A stretch of 64,000 nt of DNA from JAJYSO01 sp964451785 (GCA_964451785.1 CAYVJG010000014.1:1-64000); one strand, 5' to 3'; counted from the first letter of the stretch, positions 1 to 8,951 are shown. A program made the numbers and translations. Notes: generated by a model not told the origin, from the letters alone.

Positions 1-166
1 CTCCTTTTCCACAAGAAGATGAACCGGCAATGATTTTGACAAAGGTGGAGTGAAAGATTTCATTGACTTGGTAGATAACAAGATTTGGAACGATATAAAC
101 CGCTCTTTGCTTTTGGCTAAAGGGAGGCCACTTCGACTTCGCTCAGTGACCGTGTTAGAACTAAAC
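1..166. other. window edge, no secure gene
   Basis: No complete gene is visible here. One plus-strand frame stays open from the window edge to a TGA at 51-53 and reads like a protein tail (ending EDEPAMILTKVE), so this may be the last codons of a gene outside the window, but 17 codons are too few to decide. The stretch 131-150 contains a TTCGACTTCGCTCAGTGAC-like sequence, a type of short repeat I recognise as common between genes in Bacteroidota. Confidence 0.3.
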
Positions 167-196
167 ACAAAAGCACAACGGTGGTTGTGCTTTTGT
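167..196. terminator. bidirectional intrinsic terminator
   Basis: A perfect 13-bp stem (ACAAAAGCACAAC and its complement) closes a 4-base loop. The stem is A-rich on one side and T-rich on the other, so it can stop transcription on both strands. It lies 18 bases beyond the stop codon of the minus-strand mechanosensitive channel gene and marks the end of the heme operon. Confidence 0.85.
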
Positions 197-214
197 TTGA
201 TATAGAGTGTCGTA

Positions 215-1114
215 CTAATTTTTCTTTACGATATTGACTGTAGGGTCAGGGCTTTGAATACCATTTTCATTAAAGGCGTGTTTAACTTTTTCACGCACTC
301 CAAAGAAAAGGCTGTAGTAAGCGCGTTCCATGGCGCGGGGGTCCCTTTCATTATAAGCTTCAATCTTCATACGCGGCCAAATGACGAGCACTTGTCCGTT
401 GTCATTGGTTTCTAATACCTTGATATCTGGTGCAGGGTTGCTGATGACATTAGGATGGTTTTCCATGACTTCAACGGCTATTTTTCGCGCTTTTTCAACG
501 TCTGTGCCATGAGCAACAGGAATAGTGATATCGACACGCAAGTTGCCCTGTCTGCTGTAATTAGTAACTTTATTGGTGACTAATTTTCCGTTGGGCAAGA
601 TGGAAACTTTATTGGTAGAAGACAAGACATAGGTGTGAATGATGCCAATTTCTTGAACAAGGCCAAAGCTTCCTTCAGCTTCAATGAGATCACCAATTTT
701 AAAGGGACGCGTCACTAAGATGATGATGCCGCCGGCTATATTGCCCAATGAGCCGTTAAAAGCACCGCCAATGGCCAAACCAACACCGGCTAACAACGCG
801 GCAAAACTGGTGGTTTCAACACCGAGAATACCAATGATGGCCACAATGAGCATGATAATTAAAATCACACGAATTGTAGAATTTAAAAATGAACGCAAGG
901 AGTGATCAAGGTTGCGTTTTTTAAAAATTAGGGCTGTTGTTTTGGTAATGCGCTTAATAATCCATTGACCGATGAAATAAACGAGAATAGCGCCGATGAC
1001 TTTTGGAACAAAAGACATGGTGAAATCAATCAATTTTTCACTCCAAATGGATAGTGTTTGCAATTGCTGTTGCGTTTCAATGACGAGTTGAGGTGTACTT
1101 TCTAAACTGAACAT
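215..1114 (-). CDS. MscS-family small-conductance mechanosensitive channel
   Basis: Inner-membrane channel that opens under membrane tension to release solutes during hypo-osmotic shock. The 299-residue length fits a short MscS protein. Three hydrophobic segments lie at about residues 36-56, 76-96 and 100-125. The third carries the glycine/alanine-rich pore helix (GVGLAIGGAFNG), followed by the signature region NIAGGIIILVTRPFKIGDLIE and a cytoplasmic alpha/beta domain with KVSILPNGKL. It is the last gene of the minus-strand heme/potassium operon, 49 bp after hemF. Its osmotic role matches the trkH-trkA pair upstream. Family assignment is secure; conductance and physiological stimulus are inferred. 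Confidence 0.93.
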   Translation of the reverse strand: MFSLESTPQLVIETQQQLQTLSIWSEKLIDFTMSFVPKVIGAILVYFIGQWIIKRITKTTALIFKKRNLDHSLRSFLNSTIRVILIIMLIVAIIGILGVETTSFAALLAGVGLAIGGAFNGSLGNIAGGIIILVTRPFKIGDLIEAEGSFGLVQEIGIIHTYVLSSTNKVSILPNGKLVTNKVTNYSRQGNLRVDITIPVAHGTDVEKARKIAVEVMENHPNVISNPAPDIKVLETNDNGQVLVIWPRMKIEAYNERDPRAMERAYYSLFFGVREKVKHAFNENGIQSPDPTVNIVKKN

Positions 1115-1163
1115 AATAGATTAAAAATGGCTTTAACTCTATAAAGTTAAGAGTTTATCTAAA

Positions 1164-2066
1164 TTAAACCCAATTTTGAGGCGTTTTTAAAATATCTAAA
1201 AGTTTTTCCTCTTGACTTCCTTTTTCTGGGTGGTGGTCATATTTCCATTGCACTACCGGGGGCAAACTCATTAAAATACTTTCAATGCGTCCGTTAGTTT
1301 TAAGTCCAAATAAGGTGCCTTTGTCGTGTACTAGATTAAACTCAACATAACGACCGCGTCTAATTTCTTGCCATTGACGTTGGTCATCTGTATAAGGCAT
1401 ATCTTTACGTTTTTCGAGTATAGGCAAGTAAGCCGTTAAAAAGCTGTTGCCCACTTCGGTGACAAAGTTATACCAATCATCAGCTGATTGTGTTTCAGTA
1501 GGTTTAAGATGGTCAAAAAACAAACCGCCTATGCCTCGCGCTTCATTGCGATGTGCATTCCAAAAATAGTCATCACATTGTTTTTTATAGCGCGGATAAA
1601 AGCTTTTGTCGTGTTTATCGCAAGCCATTTTGCACACCTGATGGAAGTGTTTAGCATCTTCTTCAAAAAGGTAGTAAGGCGTTAAATCTTGCCCGCCACC
1701 AAACCAGTGATCAATGGTATTGCCGGCTTTGTCATACATTTCAAAATAGCGCCAATTGGCGTGTACTGTCGGTGCCATTGGATTTTTAGGATGTAATACC
1801 AAACTCAATCCACAGGCAAAAAAATCGACATCACCAACTTTAAAATACTTTTGCATGGCCGGATCTAAAGGTCCGTGTACGGCTGAGATGTTGACACCGC
1901 CTTTTTCGATTACGGCTCCATCCGCAATGGCTCTGGTGCGACCACCGCCACCACCGGGACGTTCCCAATGATCTTCAACAAATTTAGCTTTTCCATCAAT
2001 AGCCTCAATGGCTGAGGTGATGCGGTCTTGTAAATTTTGAATGTAACTGTAAAACTTGTCTTTCAT
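1164..2066 (-). CDS. hemF: oxygen-dependent coproporphyrinogen III oxidase
   Basis: Converts coproporphyrinogen III to protoporphyrinogen IX with O2, decarboxylating two propionates late in heme synthesis; cytoplasmic. Of 300 residues, the usual HemF length. Diagnostic stretches include the glycine-rich RPGGGGGRTRAI, HANWRYFE, WFGGGQDLTPYY, EARGIGGLFFDHL and RRGRYVEFNLVHDKGTLFGL. I start at the ATG giving MKDKFYSYIQ, typical for flavobacterial HemF; an ATG at 2108 would add 14 residues and overlap the preceding gene. It sits 19 bp after that gene in the heme operon. An O2-dependent enzyme implies aerobic heme production; no hemN is in the window. Confidence 0.96.
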   Translation of the reverse strand: MKDKFYSYIQNLQDRITSAIEAIDGKAKFVEDHWERPGGGGGRTRAIADGAVIEKGGVNISAVHGPLDPAMQKYFKVGDVDFFACGLSLVLHPKNPMAPTVHANWRYFEMYDKAGNTIDHWFGGGQDLTPYYLFEEDAKHFHQVCKMACDKHDKSFYPRYKKQCDDYFWNAHRNEARGIGGLFFDHLKPTETQSADDWYNFVTEVGNSFLTAYLPILEKRKDMPYTDDQRQWQEIRRGRYVEFNLVHDKGTLFGLKTNGRIESILMSLPPVVQWKYDHHPEKGSQEEKLLDILKTPQNWV

Positions 2067-2085
2067 CAACTTTGTTTTTTGCGCG

Positions 2086-2478
2086 TTATAGCTTTGCTTT
2101 TGCGGCACTTATTTTTTGAATTAAGCCGAAGGAGAACGTCTTGCTTTCAGCTTGAGCAAACTCGTAAACAGCTAAGGCTTTTTGAGCTAAATCAGAAGCA
2201 TTGTTTTCTTCTAACTCCGCTACACGAAGCAGAATATCAGCAAAGTGCTCAAGGTTAGAAAAACTGAAATTTTGCGCTTTCAGACGGGCTAACAGCTCTT
2301 CGGTAGGTAAAGTAGTGATGTCGAGCAAACTCAATTTGGCGGTTTGTAATAAGAGTTCATCAAGTTTGTGTTTGCCTTCGGTTTTCCATGATTCAGGTAC
2401 AAAAGCCAATTGTAAACCAGCGTTTAAAATTTGGTCTAATCGTTTTTGTTCTTCGTCTTTAAATCCTTTTGTCAACAT
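2086..2478 (-). CDS. unknown 130-residue protein in the heme operon
   Basis: I do not recognise this family. The product is a soluble, acidic, leucine/alanine-rich helical protein without signal peptide, membrane segment or cysteine. It opens MLTKGFKDEEQKRLDQILNA and later has the heptad-like stretch LLARLKAQNFSFSNLEHFADILLRVAELEENNASDLAQKA (seen at about residues 63-102), consistent with a small helical bundle. It lies between hemE (17 bp) and hemF (19 bp) on the same strand, so it is almost certainly co-transcribed. A chaperone or scaffolding role in late heme synthesis is possible but is guesswork from position only. Confidence 0.75.
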   Translation of the reverse strand: MLTKGFKDEEQKRLDQILNAGLQLAFVPESWKTEGKHKLDELLLQTAKLSLLDITTLPTEELLARLKAQNFSFSNLEHFADILLRVAELEENNASDLAQKALAVYEFAQAESKTFSFGLIQKISAAKAKL

Positions 2479-2495
2479 ATGAAAGCGAATTAAAA

Positions 2496-3521
2496 TTAAT
2501 AGCGATATGATTTGACAGCATCTACAAAAGCTTTGGCATTTTCAACCGGAATATTCGGTAAAATACCATGACCTAGGTTAGCAATGTAACGGTCTTTGCC
2601 AAAATTGTCAATCATTTGATGTGTTAAACGCGTAATTTCTTCAGGCGTAGATAACAAACGTGAAGGGTCAAAGTTGCCTTGAAGAGTGATGTCTTTCCCT
2701 GCTAATTGACGGGCTGTTTGTGGAGTGCAAGTCCAATCAATTCCTAGTGCAGAAGCGCCAGATTGTGCCATATAGTCAAGCGCATACCAACAGCCTTTAG
2801 CAAAAACAATGACCGGCACTAAATCTTTTAAAGCTGAGACGATTTGTTGAGTGTAAGGCCATGAAAATTCTTTGTAATCTTCTGGCGATAGAAGGCCACC
2901 CCATGAATCAAAAACTTGCACACAGTCTACTCCGGCTTCTACTTTAGCTTTGAGATAAGCAATGGTAGTATCAGTAAACTTTTGGAGTAAGGCTTTAGCA
3001 GCTTGAGGTTGTTGGTAGCAGAAAGCTTTGGCTTTGTCAAAAGTTTTTGAACCTTGACCTTGGATGCTGTAGCAGAAAACGGTCCAAGGTGATCCGGCAA
3101 ATCCGATAAGAGGTACGTCGTCATGAAGCTCCTGTTTAGTCATTTTGATGGCGTCAAAAACGTAATTGAGTTCATCGTGCACATCAGGAACAAACACTTT
3201 ATCAACCATAGCTTGGCTGTTAATCGGTTCATCTAACCAGGGCCCTACGCCGGGCTTCATTTTGAAATCAATGCCCATAGCTTGTGGAATGACCAAGATG
3301 TCTGAAAACAAAATAGCGGCATCAACGCCTACTTGATGAACCGGCATGATGGTGATTTCTGTGGCGATTTCAGGAGTGCGGCAACGTGTAAAAAAGTCGT
3401 ATTGTTCACGTAATTTGATAAAATCAGGAAGATAACGACCTGCTTGACGCATCATCCAAACTGGGGGGCGTTCAACAGATTCGCCTTTTAAGGCACGGAG
3501 GAAAAGATCATTCTTAATCAT
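2496..3521 (-). CDS. hemE: uroporphyrinogen decarboxylase
   Basis: Decarboxylates the four acetate side chains of uroporphyrinogen III to give coproporphyrinogen III; cytoplasmic TIM-barrel enzyme, 341 residues, normal for HemE. The N-terminal signature RPPVWMMRQAGRYLPDF and the second signature GFAGSPWTVFCYSI are both present, and the C-terminus has NLGHGILPNIPVENAKAFVD. The chosen ATG (MIKNDLFLRALKGE) overlaps the hemD stop by 8 bases, a tight translational coupling. A longer reading with an upstream ATG would run 40 residues into hemD and is unlikely. Confidence 0.97.
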   Translation of the reverse strand: MIKNDLFLRALKGESVERPPVWMMRQAGRYLPDFIKLREQYDFFTRCRTPEIATEITIMPVHQVGVDAAILFSDILVIPQAMGIDFKMKPGVGPWLDEPINSQAMVDKVFVPDVHDELNYVFDAIKMTKQELHDDVPLIGFAGSPWTVFCYSIQGQGSKTFDKAKAFCYQQPQAAKALLQKFTDTTIAYLKAKVEAGVDCVQVFDSWGGLLSPEDYKEFSWPYTQQIVSALKDLVPVIVFAKGCWYALDYMAQSGASALGIDWTCTPQTARQLAGKDITLQGNFDPSRLLSTPEEITRLTHQMIDNFGKDRYIANLGHGILPNIPVENAKAFVDAVKSYRY

Positions 3522-4164
3522 AGCGAAAGGTTTTGACCACTTGAGCAATCGTGTTTTCAACTGTCGGTTTGTGGGCAGTGATAATATGTTGAGTATGCTT
3601 TTGAGCTTCGGCAGCTGTTGAGGTGCCGATGCAGAAAGCAATTTGATTGTTTAATTGATTGAGTTGTGTATAACTTTTGACTTGCGAGGGGCTAAAAAAT
3701 AAGATGCCGTCAAATTCACTTTCAAATTTTACAGGATTCAAGCTAGTGTGGTATACTGTGATTTTTGAAAAAGAAATTTGCTTTTGCGTTAAAGCCTTAG
3801 GAATTTCGGGACGATGTTTATTGCCACAAAAGAAAACGAACTCAGCATTTGCATAGGCGTTGACTATGCAGTCGGCAAGTTGTTGGCCATAAGGTCTCAT
3901 TTCACACACGTTATAGCCTAGCTTTTCTAGGGCAGTTTTTGTTTTGCTTCCCACGCAAAAGCAGCGTTTAATAGTTATGTTTTTTTGTGCAATAGCCCGC
4001 ACAGTATTTTGGCTGGTAACAATTGCATTTTCAATGTAAGTCGGGGCATCAAAATCAATGAATGAGATGTTGATGGCATTGTAATCTGTAAAAGCAATTC
4101 CGGCATTGAGCAACAATTCGGCTTGTGCTGTTGTCAGCTTTCGGCTAGAGAGCATCGTCGGCAT
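3514..4164 (-). CDS. hemD: uroporphyrinogen-III synthase
   Basis: Cyclises hydroxymethylbilane with inversion of ring D to make uroporphyrinogen III. HemD sequences diverge strongly; the call rests on length (216 residues), the two-domain alpha/beta pattern, typical pieces such as CFCVGSKTKTALEKLGY and DGILFFSPSQVKSY (the SPSxV motif), and its position directly before hemE. Translation may begin at 4164 or at the second ATG at 4155; both lie inside the end of trkA, so the two genes overlap by 20 or 11 bases. That overlap ties the potassium genes to the heme operon. Confidence 0.9.
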   Translation of the reverse strand: MPTMLSSRKLTTAQAELLLNAGIAFTDYNAINISFIDFDAPTYIENAIVTSQNTVRAIAQKNITIKRCFCVGSKTKTALEKLGYNVCEMRPYGQQLADCIVNAYANAEFVFFCGNKHRPEIPKALTQKQISFSKITVYHTSLNPVKFESEFDGILFFSPSQVKSYTQLNQLNNQIAFCIGTSTAAEAQKHTQHIITAHKPTVENTIAQVVKTFRYD

Positions 4165-4855
4165 GATACTGTTTTAAATATTTATCGATATCGTTACTTT
4201 TTCCAAAAACTACTAAGATGTCGTTGTTTTCAAACTTGCTGTCGGGTTGTGGCATGCCGGTTACAATTTGTTTTTCAGCATGGCGGCCTATAATATTATT
4301 GTATTGTTTTTTGCGAAGAATAGTGATGATGTTCAGGCCAAATCGCTCTCTAAAGTTAGATTGAATGAGAGATTTGCCGACTAATTGTTTACAAACTTCT
4401 ACTTCAGAAATGAGGTAGTTACCTTCACCTTCAATTTCAAAGTTGTCAATACTACCGCGCAGATTGATTTTTTTGGTGAGGCGTTCAGCGTATTCTTGTT
4501 CGGGATGAATGATTTGATCAACCCCCATAGCTTCAAAGATGGTATCTTGAACAGATGAGGCTGATCGTGCCATGATTTTGGCATCGCACATTTTTTTAGC
4601 AATTGCGGTGGTCATGATACCAACTCCTTCATCAACACCAATGGCCACGACAACTAAATCCGTGTTTTTTAAAGGTAAAGCGCGATAGGCATTTTCATTG
4701 GTAGAATCCATAATAACCGCATGAGAGACTTGATCTTTGATTAAGTCAACTCTATCTGGATTTTTGTCGGCTACTACCACGTCATTTCCAGTGTCTGTTA
4801 AGTGAATAGCGAGCGACATTCCGAAGTTACCGAGTCCAAAAATTACAACTTTCAT
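4145..4855 (-). CDS. TrkA/KtrA-type potassium uptake regulatory subunit
   Basis: Cytoplasmic regulator that binds nucleotide and gates a TrkH/KtrB-type K+ channel. An N-terminal Rossmann RCK domain opens with VVIFGLGNFGMSLAIHL (GxGxxG), an acidic residue (ADKNPDRV) follows strand 2, and the C-terminal RCK_C half spans about residues 140-236. At 236 residues it carries one RCK unit like KtrA, not the doubled 450-residue E. coli TrkA. It follows trkH by 51 bp and overlaps hemD, so it is inside the heme operon. Confident as to family; the ion and the activating ligand are inferred. Confidence 0.93.
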   Translation of the reverse strand: MKVVIFGLGNFGMSLAIHLTDTGNDVVVADKNPDRVDLIKDQVSHAVIMDSTNENAYRALPLKNTDLVVVAIGVDEGVGIMTTAIAKKMCDAKIMARSASSVQDTIFEAMGVDQIIHPEQEYAERLTKKINLRGSIDNFEIEGEGNYLISEVEVCKQLVGKSLIQSNFRERFGLNIITILRKKQYNNIIGRHAEKQIVTGMPQPDSKFENNDILVVFGKSNDIDKYLKQYHADDAL

Positions 4856-4906
4856 AATTATAGCATTTCATTTGACGGATTAAAAACCGAGATTAGGGTT
4901 ATAGAA

Positions 4907-6649
4907 TTAGTTGATTAAAATATTTTCTTTAGGATATTCATAGCCTCTAGCTTTCAGGCTTCCTAAGATTCCGGCCATTAAGTTAATCAATCCTATGCGA
5001 CCAAAAAACATTAAGGCGATAAGAATGTATTTACTGACTTCAGAAACATGTGGTGTAATTCCCATGGAAAGTCCGGCTGTAGCAAAAGCAGAGAAGGCCT
5101 CAAAGGCAATTTGCATGAGTGAAAATTGCGGGTCAATAATAGCGATGAGTAAAATACCGACTCCAATTGCAATTAATGAAATCATGATAATAGCAAAGGC
5201 GCGGCGAACGGCTTCTGTAGCTACGCGTCGTGTGCCGATTTCGATATGCGGTTTGTTGCGAGCAATTGAAAAGATGTTTAAGGTGGCTAGTGCAAATGAG
5301 GAGGTTTTAATCCCACCACCGGTTGAAGCTGGCGAGGCACCAATCCACATTAATAGAATCATAATCAATAAGCCTGGTACCGAAAATTGGGAGTAATCAA
5401 TAGTGCTAAATCCACAAGTACGCGCGGTAACGGCCGAAAACATAGAAGTTGTCCATTTGCCAAAAAAACTTTGATCAGCTCGTAAAACAGTATTGTATTC
5501 GGTTAAAAGCATGGCTAAAGTGCCACCAATGATGAGAATAATAGTACTGTAAGCAACTATTTTTGTGTTGAGGGTGATGATGCGTACAATTGATTTTTTT
5601 CGGTTCTTATTGAAGAGGTTGATAAAAAACTGTTTGATGTAGCGCATAAAGTTGAAGGAAATAAAATAACCTAATCCACCAAAGATGATGAGGATCATAA
5701 TGATCCATTGTAAATAATAGTTATGGCGCACAATAGGATTACCTAAGTTTCCCGTTAAAATTGAGAACCCTGCATTACAATAAGCTGAAATGGAGTGAAA
5801 GACCGAGAAAAATATGGGGTCAGCAATGTCTGTTTCCCTAATAGAGTCAAGGATAAAAATGGCACCTACAAATTCAACCAAAAGGGAGAACACAACAATA
5901 TTAACCGTGGTTTGCATGATATTGTTGAGTTGATCATCCCCCAAAACATCTTTCATAAAAAGGCCTTCTCTAAAGGAGGAACCACTCTTAAAAAAATAAG
6001 CAAAGAAGGTGGTAAAAGTCAACATGCCTAGGCCTCCTATTTGAAAAAGAATCATCAGGATGGATTGCCCAAATAATGTAAATTCAGAGCCAATATCAAA
6101 AACTACAAGACCCGTTACACAAACAGCGCTAGTTGAAGTAAACAGGGCATCTGTAAAGTTGATGCCATGCAGCGTGGCGCTGGGCAACATAAGCATAAAT
6201 GTACCAATTAAGATGACGATGACAAAGCTCCCTACAAAGAGTGTGGCGGGATTAAAATAAATGCTATAAATAGTCCGCATTAAATACATTAATCGGATAA
6301 AGAAATAAAAGAGTAAGCCATATTCAATAACGCCACGATCAGCAAAAAAAGTGGCTATAATATCGCCCTGATAGTCCATGCTAATAAAGATGACTTCGGT
6401 GATAATGAGGGCAACTAGGATAAATAAGTTAGTGCGTGATCGCTTTTTGATGGCAGACTCATAGCGATACTTGATTACTTTATAGATATTAAAAGCTAGT
6501 AGTCCTAATAATATGGCAGGAAGCGCAATGAGTTTAAGCTGTTTGTATTCTGTGTGTGTAGTGAATCCAAAGTCAAAAATTAGAAAGGCCAATAACACCA
6601 AATCTAAAAACGCGATAAACAGGCTTGAGCTACTTAATTTCTTAGGCAT
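4907..6649 (-). CDS. TrkH/KtrB-family potassium transporter, membrane subunit
   Basis: Inner-membrane K+ translocating subunit of 580 residues with many hydrophobic helices. The four pore-loop motifs of the superfamily are visible as TSTSAVCVTGLVVFD, SISAYCNAGFSIL, AVTARTCGFSTIDYSQF and AFATAGLSMGITP. An extra N-terminal membrane region (about residues 1-130) precedes the core, as in other Bacteroidota TrkH proteins. It begins 2 bp after hemC, so it is read within the heme operon and is followed by its regulatory partner. Uptake of K+ is inferred from the family; Na+ coupling cannot be judged from the sequence. Confidence 0.94.
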   Translation of the reverse strand: MPKKLSSSSLFIAFLDLVLLAFLIFDFGFTTHTEYKQLKLIALPAILLGLLAFNIYKVIKYRYESAIKKRSRTNLFILVALIITEVIFISMDYQGDIIATFFADRGVIEYGLLFYFFIRLMYLMRTIYSIYFNPATLFVGSFVIVILIGTFMLMLPSATLHGINFTDALFTSTSAVCVTGLVVFDIGSEFTLFGQSILMILFQIGGLGMLTFTTFFAYFFKSGSSFREGLFMKDVLGDDQLNNIMQTTVNIVVFSLLVEFVGAIFILDSIRETDIADPIFFSVFHSISAYCNAGFSILTGNLGNPIVRHNYYLQWIIMILIIFGGLGYFISFNFMRYIKQFFINLFNKNRKKSIVRIITLNTKIVAYSTIILIIGGTLAMLLTEYNTVLRADQSFFGKWTTSMFSAVTARTCGFSTIDYSQFSVPGLLIMILLMWIGASPASTGGGIKTSSFALATLNIFSIARNKPHIEIGTRRVATEAVRRAFAIIMISLIAIGVGILLIAIIDPQFSLMQIAFEAFSAFATAGLSMGITPHVSEVSKYILIALMFFGRIGLINLMAGILGSLKARGYEYPKENILIN

Positions 6650-6651
6650 AA

Positions 6652-7566
6652 TTACCCTAATTTTTGTTTAATGACTTGCATTAATTTAGTTCCACCTTGC
6701 GAAAGTACACGTTTTGCAGCAGTTAAACCTTGATTTTGATAATTATCAGTCTTAAAATTTGAAGTGTCGATAATTTTTTTAGACCCATCTAAGCTGAATA
6801 AAGCGCCAGTAAACAGCACATTATCACCTTCGATTTTTGCCAAGGCTCCAATTGGAGCAGTACAGCCGCCTTCTAAAACGCGTAAGAATTCACGTTCAAT
6901 ATGCGCACAAATTTCGGTAGGGTGATGATTGAGTTGGGCGACGGCTTCTTGTGAAAACGAATCATTTTCTCTGGCTACAACCAGCATAATGCCTTGTGCT
7001 GGCGCCGGAATCATCCAATTGAGGTCAATGTAGTTTTCAGGTTTGAGGTTGATACGCTCTAAACCGGCAGCAGCAAAAATGGCGCCGTCCCAATCAGAAT
7101 TTTCTAATTTCTTCAGGCGGGTATTGACATTGCCTCTTAAGTTTTCGATGTGATGAGTAGGATAGCGGTGCAACCATTGTGCTTTACGGCGTAAGCTGCC
7201 TGTAGCCACGCAGCCTTGATCTTGGTGTAAAAAATCAAGCCCTTTATGAATGAGTATATCTGCTACATTGGCGCGTGGTAATACAGCTGATTGTACAATT
7301 CCTTTAGGAAGAGCTGTAGGCACATCCTTCATCGAATGTACAGCAATATCTATCTTGTTTGTGATCATGGCCACATCTAGCGCTTTTGTGAAAATGCCGG
7401 TAATACCCATTTCGTAAAGTGGCTTGTCAAGGTCGAGATCACCAGTTGACTTGATAGGTACTAATTCTGTTTTGTAACCTAAAGTTTCGAGTTTTGACTT
7501 AACAGTATTGGCTTGCCATAGTGCTAATTCACTATCGCGTGTACCTATGCGGATTAGCTTTTCCAT
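6652..7566 (-). CDS. hemC: hydroxymethylbilane synthase (porphobilinogen deaminase)
   Basis: Joins four porphobilinogens into hydroxymethylbilane. The 304-residue protein shows IRIGTRDSELALWQA at the N-terminus, HSMKDVPTALPKG with the catalytic aspartate D81, the substrate-binding arginine segments GSLRRKAQ and LRGNVNTRL, and LEGGCTAPIGAL, where C235 carries the dipyrromethane cofactor. It starts one base after the hemA stop codon, so the two are translationally coupled, and it ends 2 bp before trkH. All key residues are present; function is well supported. Confidence 0.98.
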   Translation of the reverse strand: MEKLIRIGTRDSELALWQANTVKSKLETLGYKTELVPIKSTGDLDLDKPLYEMGITGIFTKALDVAMITNKIDIAVHSMKDVPTALPKGIVQSAVLPRANVADILIHKGLDFLHQDQGCVATGSLRRKAQWLHRYPTHHIENLRGNVNTRLKKLENSDWDGAIFAAAGLERINLKPENYIDLNWMIPAPAQGIMLVVARENDSFSQEAVAQLNHHPTEICAHIEREFLRVLEGGCTAPIGALAKIEGDNVLFTGALFSLDGSKKIIDTSNFKTDNYQNQGLTAAKRVLSQGGTKLMQVIKQKLG

Positions 7567-7567
7567 T

Positions 7568-8815
7568 TTAATTTAAATCTTCTAACTGAAATACATTTTG
7601 AATCAATTGCAAACTTTCATCTGTGTCGTCTTGACGCAGATGTTGAGCAAATCGATTCATAATTTTCTTGACAATACGATCCCCGATAAGTTCGGCTTGT
7701 TCAATATTTAGATTACCGTCTTTGCGTTGTTGAGCGGCAATTTCTACTGCTTTTATCGTATTGAGTTTTTCTTTCAGTGCTGTAATAGTTGGTACAAACT
7801 TACGCGTTTCAAGCCAGGTGTAAAAATCTAACTTAACTTCGTTGATAATCGCTTCAGCTTGAGGAATGTAAGATTTGCGTTGAGCCAAGGTTTCGTCAGT
7901 CATGGCCGATAGTTCATCCATATGAATGACTTGAACATTGGGCAATTGATTGATGGTGCTATCTACATTTTTAGGAATGGATAAATCTAAAATTAGTAAT
8001 CCCTTTTTGAGATGCAGAAGCTCTTTAGTTATGGTCGGTTTTTGCGCTCCGGTAGCCACAATAAGGATGTCAGAATTTCTTATTTCTGCCTGTAAGTCGG
8101 CATAATCTTTTACGATTAAATTAAACTTCCCTGCAATTTGCTGTGCTTTAGATTTTGTGCGATTGATGAGTGTTATGCTATCGTTATTGGTGTGTTTTAC
8201 CAAGTTTTCAATAGTATTTCGCCCAATTTTACCGGTACCAAAAAGCGTGATTTTTTTGCGATTAACTTGCTCAACGTGATTTAAAATATAATGTACTGAA
8301 GCAAAAGACACAGAAGTGGCACCCGATGAAATTCCGGTTTCAGTTTTGACGCGTTTACTAGCTTGAATAACAGAGTTTGTTAAGCGCTCGAGATAAGGTG
8401 TTGTTATGTTGTGCGCTTTGGAGAGTAAAAAAGCTTTTTTGAGTTGGCTAATAATTTCAAAATCTCCTAAAATTTGACTATCTAAACCAGCTCCTACGTG
8501 AAAAAGATGATTGATAGCTTCAGAATTTTTATATACAAAAGCTACTTTTTCAAATTCATCTAATGAACCACGAGTGTGTGCACATAAAATTTTGATGAGT
8601 TGATATGGGTTTTGAGCAAACCCATAAATTTCGGTGCGGTTACAGGTAGAGAGCAGAATAAGGCTTGAGTGTCCCTTGAGTTGAGCTTCTTCTAAAAGTG
8701 CTTCTTGTGCGGCATTATCTAAGCTAAAAAGGCCTCTTACTTCGGCATCTGCTTTTTGATAATTTAAGCCTATAGCATAAAAACTTTGATGTTTTTTTAA
8801 AATCTCTTCGTTCAT
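7568..8815 (-). CDS. hemA: glutamyl-tRNA reductase
   Basis: First committed step of C5-pathway heme synthesis: reduces Glu-tRNA to glutamate-1-semialdehyde with NADPH. The catalytic cysteine C58 lies in STCNRTEIYG; the adjacent GAGLDSQILGDFEI and the NADPH-binding GTGKIGRN are standard; the C-terminal dimerisation helix spans about residues 310-415. First gene of the minus-strand operon, with a -7 box at 8841-8848. Many bacteria regulate heme synthesis at HemA by heme-dependent proteolysis; nothing here shows whether that applies. Confidence 0.97.
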   Translation of the reverse strand: MNEEILKKHQSFYAIGLNYQKADAEVRGLFSLDNAAQEALLEEAQLKGHSSLILLSTCNRTEIYGFAQNPYQLIKILCAHTRGSLDEFEKVAFVYKNSEAINHLFHVGAGLDSQILGDFEIISQLKKAFLLSKAHNITTPYLERLTNSVIQASKRVKTETGISSGATSVSFASVHYILNHVEQVNRKKITLFGTGKIGRNTIENLVKHTNNDSITLINRTKSKAQQIAGKFNLIVKDYADLQAEIRNSDILIVATGAQKPTITKELLHLKKGLLILDLSIPKNVDSTINQLPNVQVIHMDELSAMTDETLAQRKSYIPQAEAIINEVKLDFYTWLETRKFVPTITALKEKLNTIKAVEIAAQQRKDGNLNIEQAELIGDRIVKKIMNRFAQHLRQDDTDESLQLIQNVFQLEDLN

Positions 8816-8840
8816 AAACCCTGTGTAACAATCGAGAGGG

Positions 8841-8848
8841 CAAAGATA
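8841..8848 (-). promoter_or_regulatory. promoter -7 box for the heme operon
   Basis: On the minus strand this reads TATCTTTG, a perfect match to the Bacteroidota -7 consensus TAnnTTTG. It lies 25 bases before the hemA start codon, predicting a short leader. The -33 element is not clear. The interval to the divergent araC-type gene is about 200 bp, so a regulator binding there could act on both directions. Confidence 0.6.
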
Positions 8849-8943
8849 TGTTTAAGTTGTCTTGTTAAATAACGGTATAAGTTCTATTAATGTCGCCATG
8901 AGCATAATGTAACTTTAAGCGACATGTTTTTAGATAAATTTTA

Positions 8944-8951
8944 TAACTTTG
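8944..8951 (+). promoter_or_regulatory. promoter -7 box for the AraC-type regulator
   Basis: The sequence TAACTTTG matches the Bacteroidota -7 consensus TAnnTTTG and lies 63 bases before the ATG at 9015. The leader between them is AT-rich without a recognisable ribosome-binding site. Confidence 0.5.

Noticed and set aside
1..53. The 3' end of a gene at the left window edge
   Set aside because: Only about 17 codons are visible; the frame is open and protein-like but cannot be supported.
4907..6649. trkH-trkA as a recent horizontal insertion into the heme operon
   Set aside because: Base composition and codon choice look like those of the neighbours and the junctions overlap tightly, which suggests an older arrangement.
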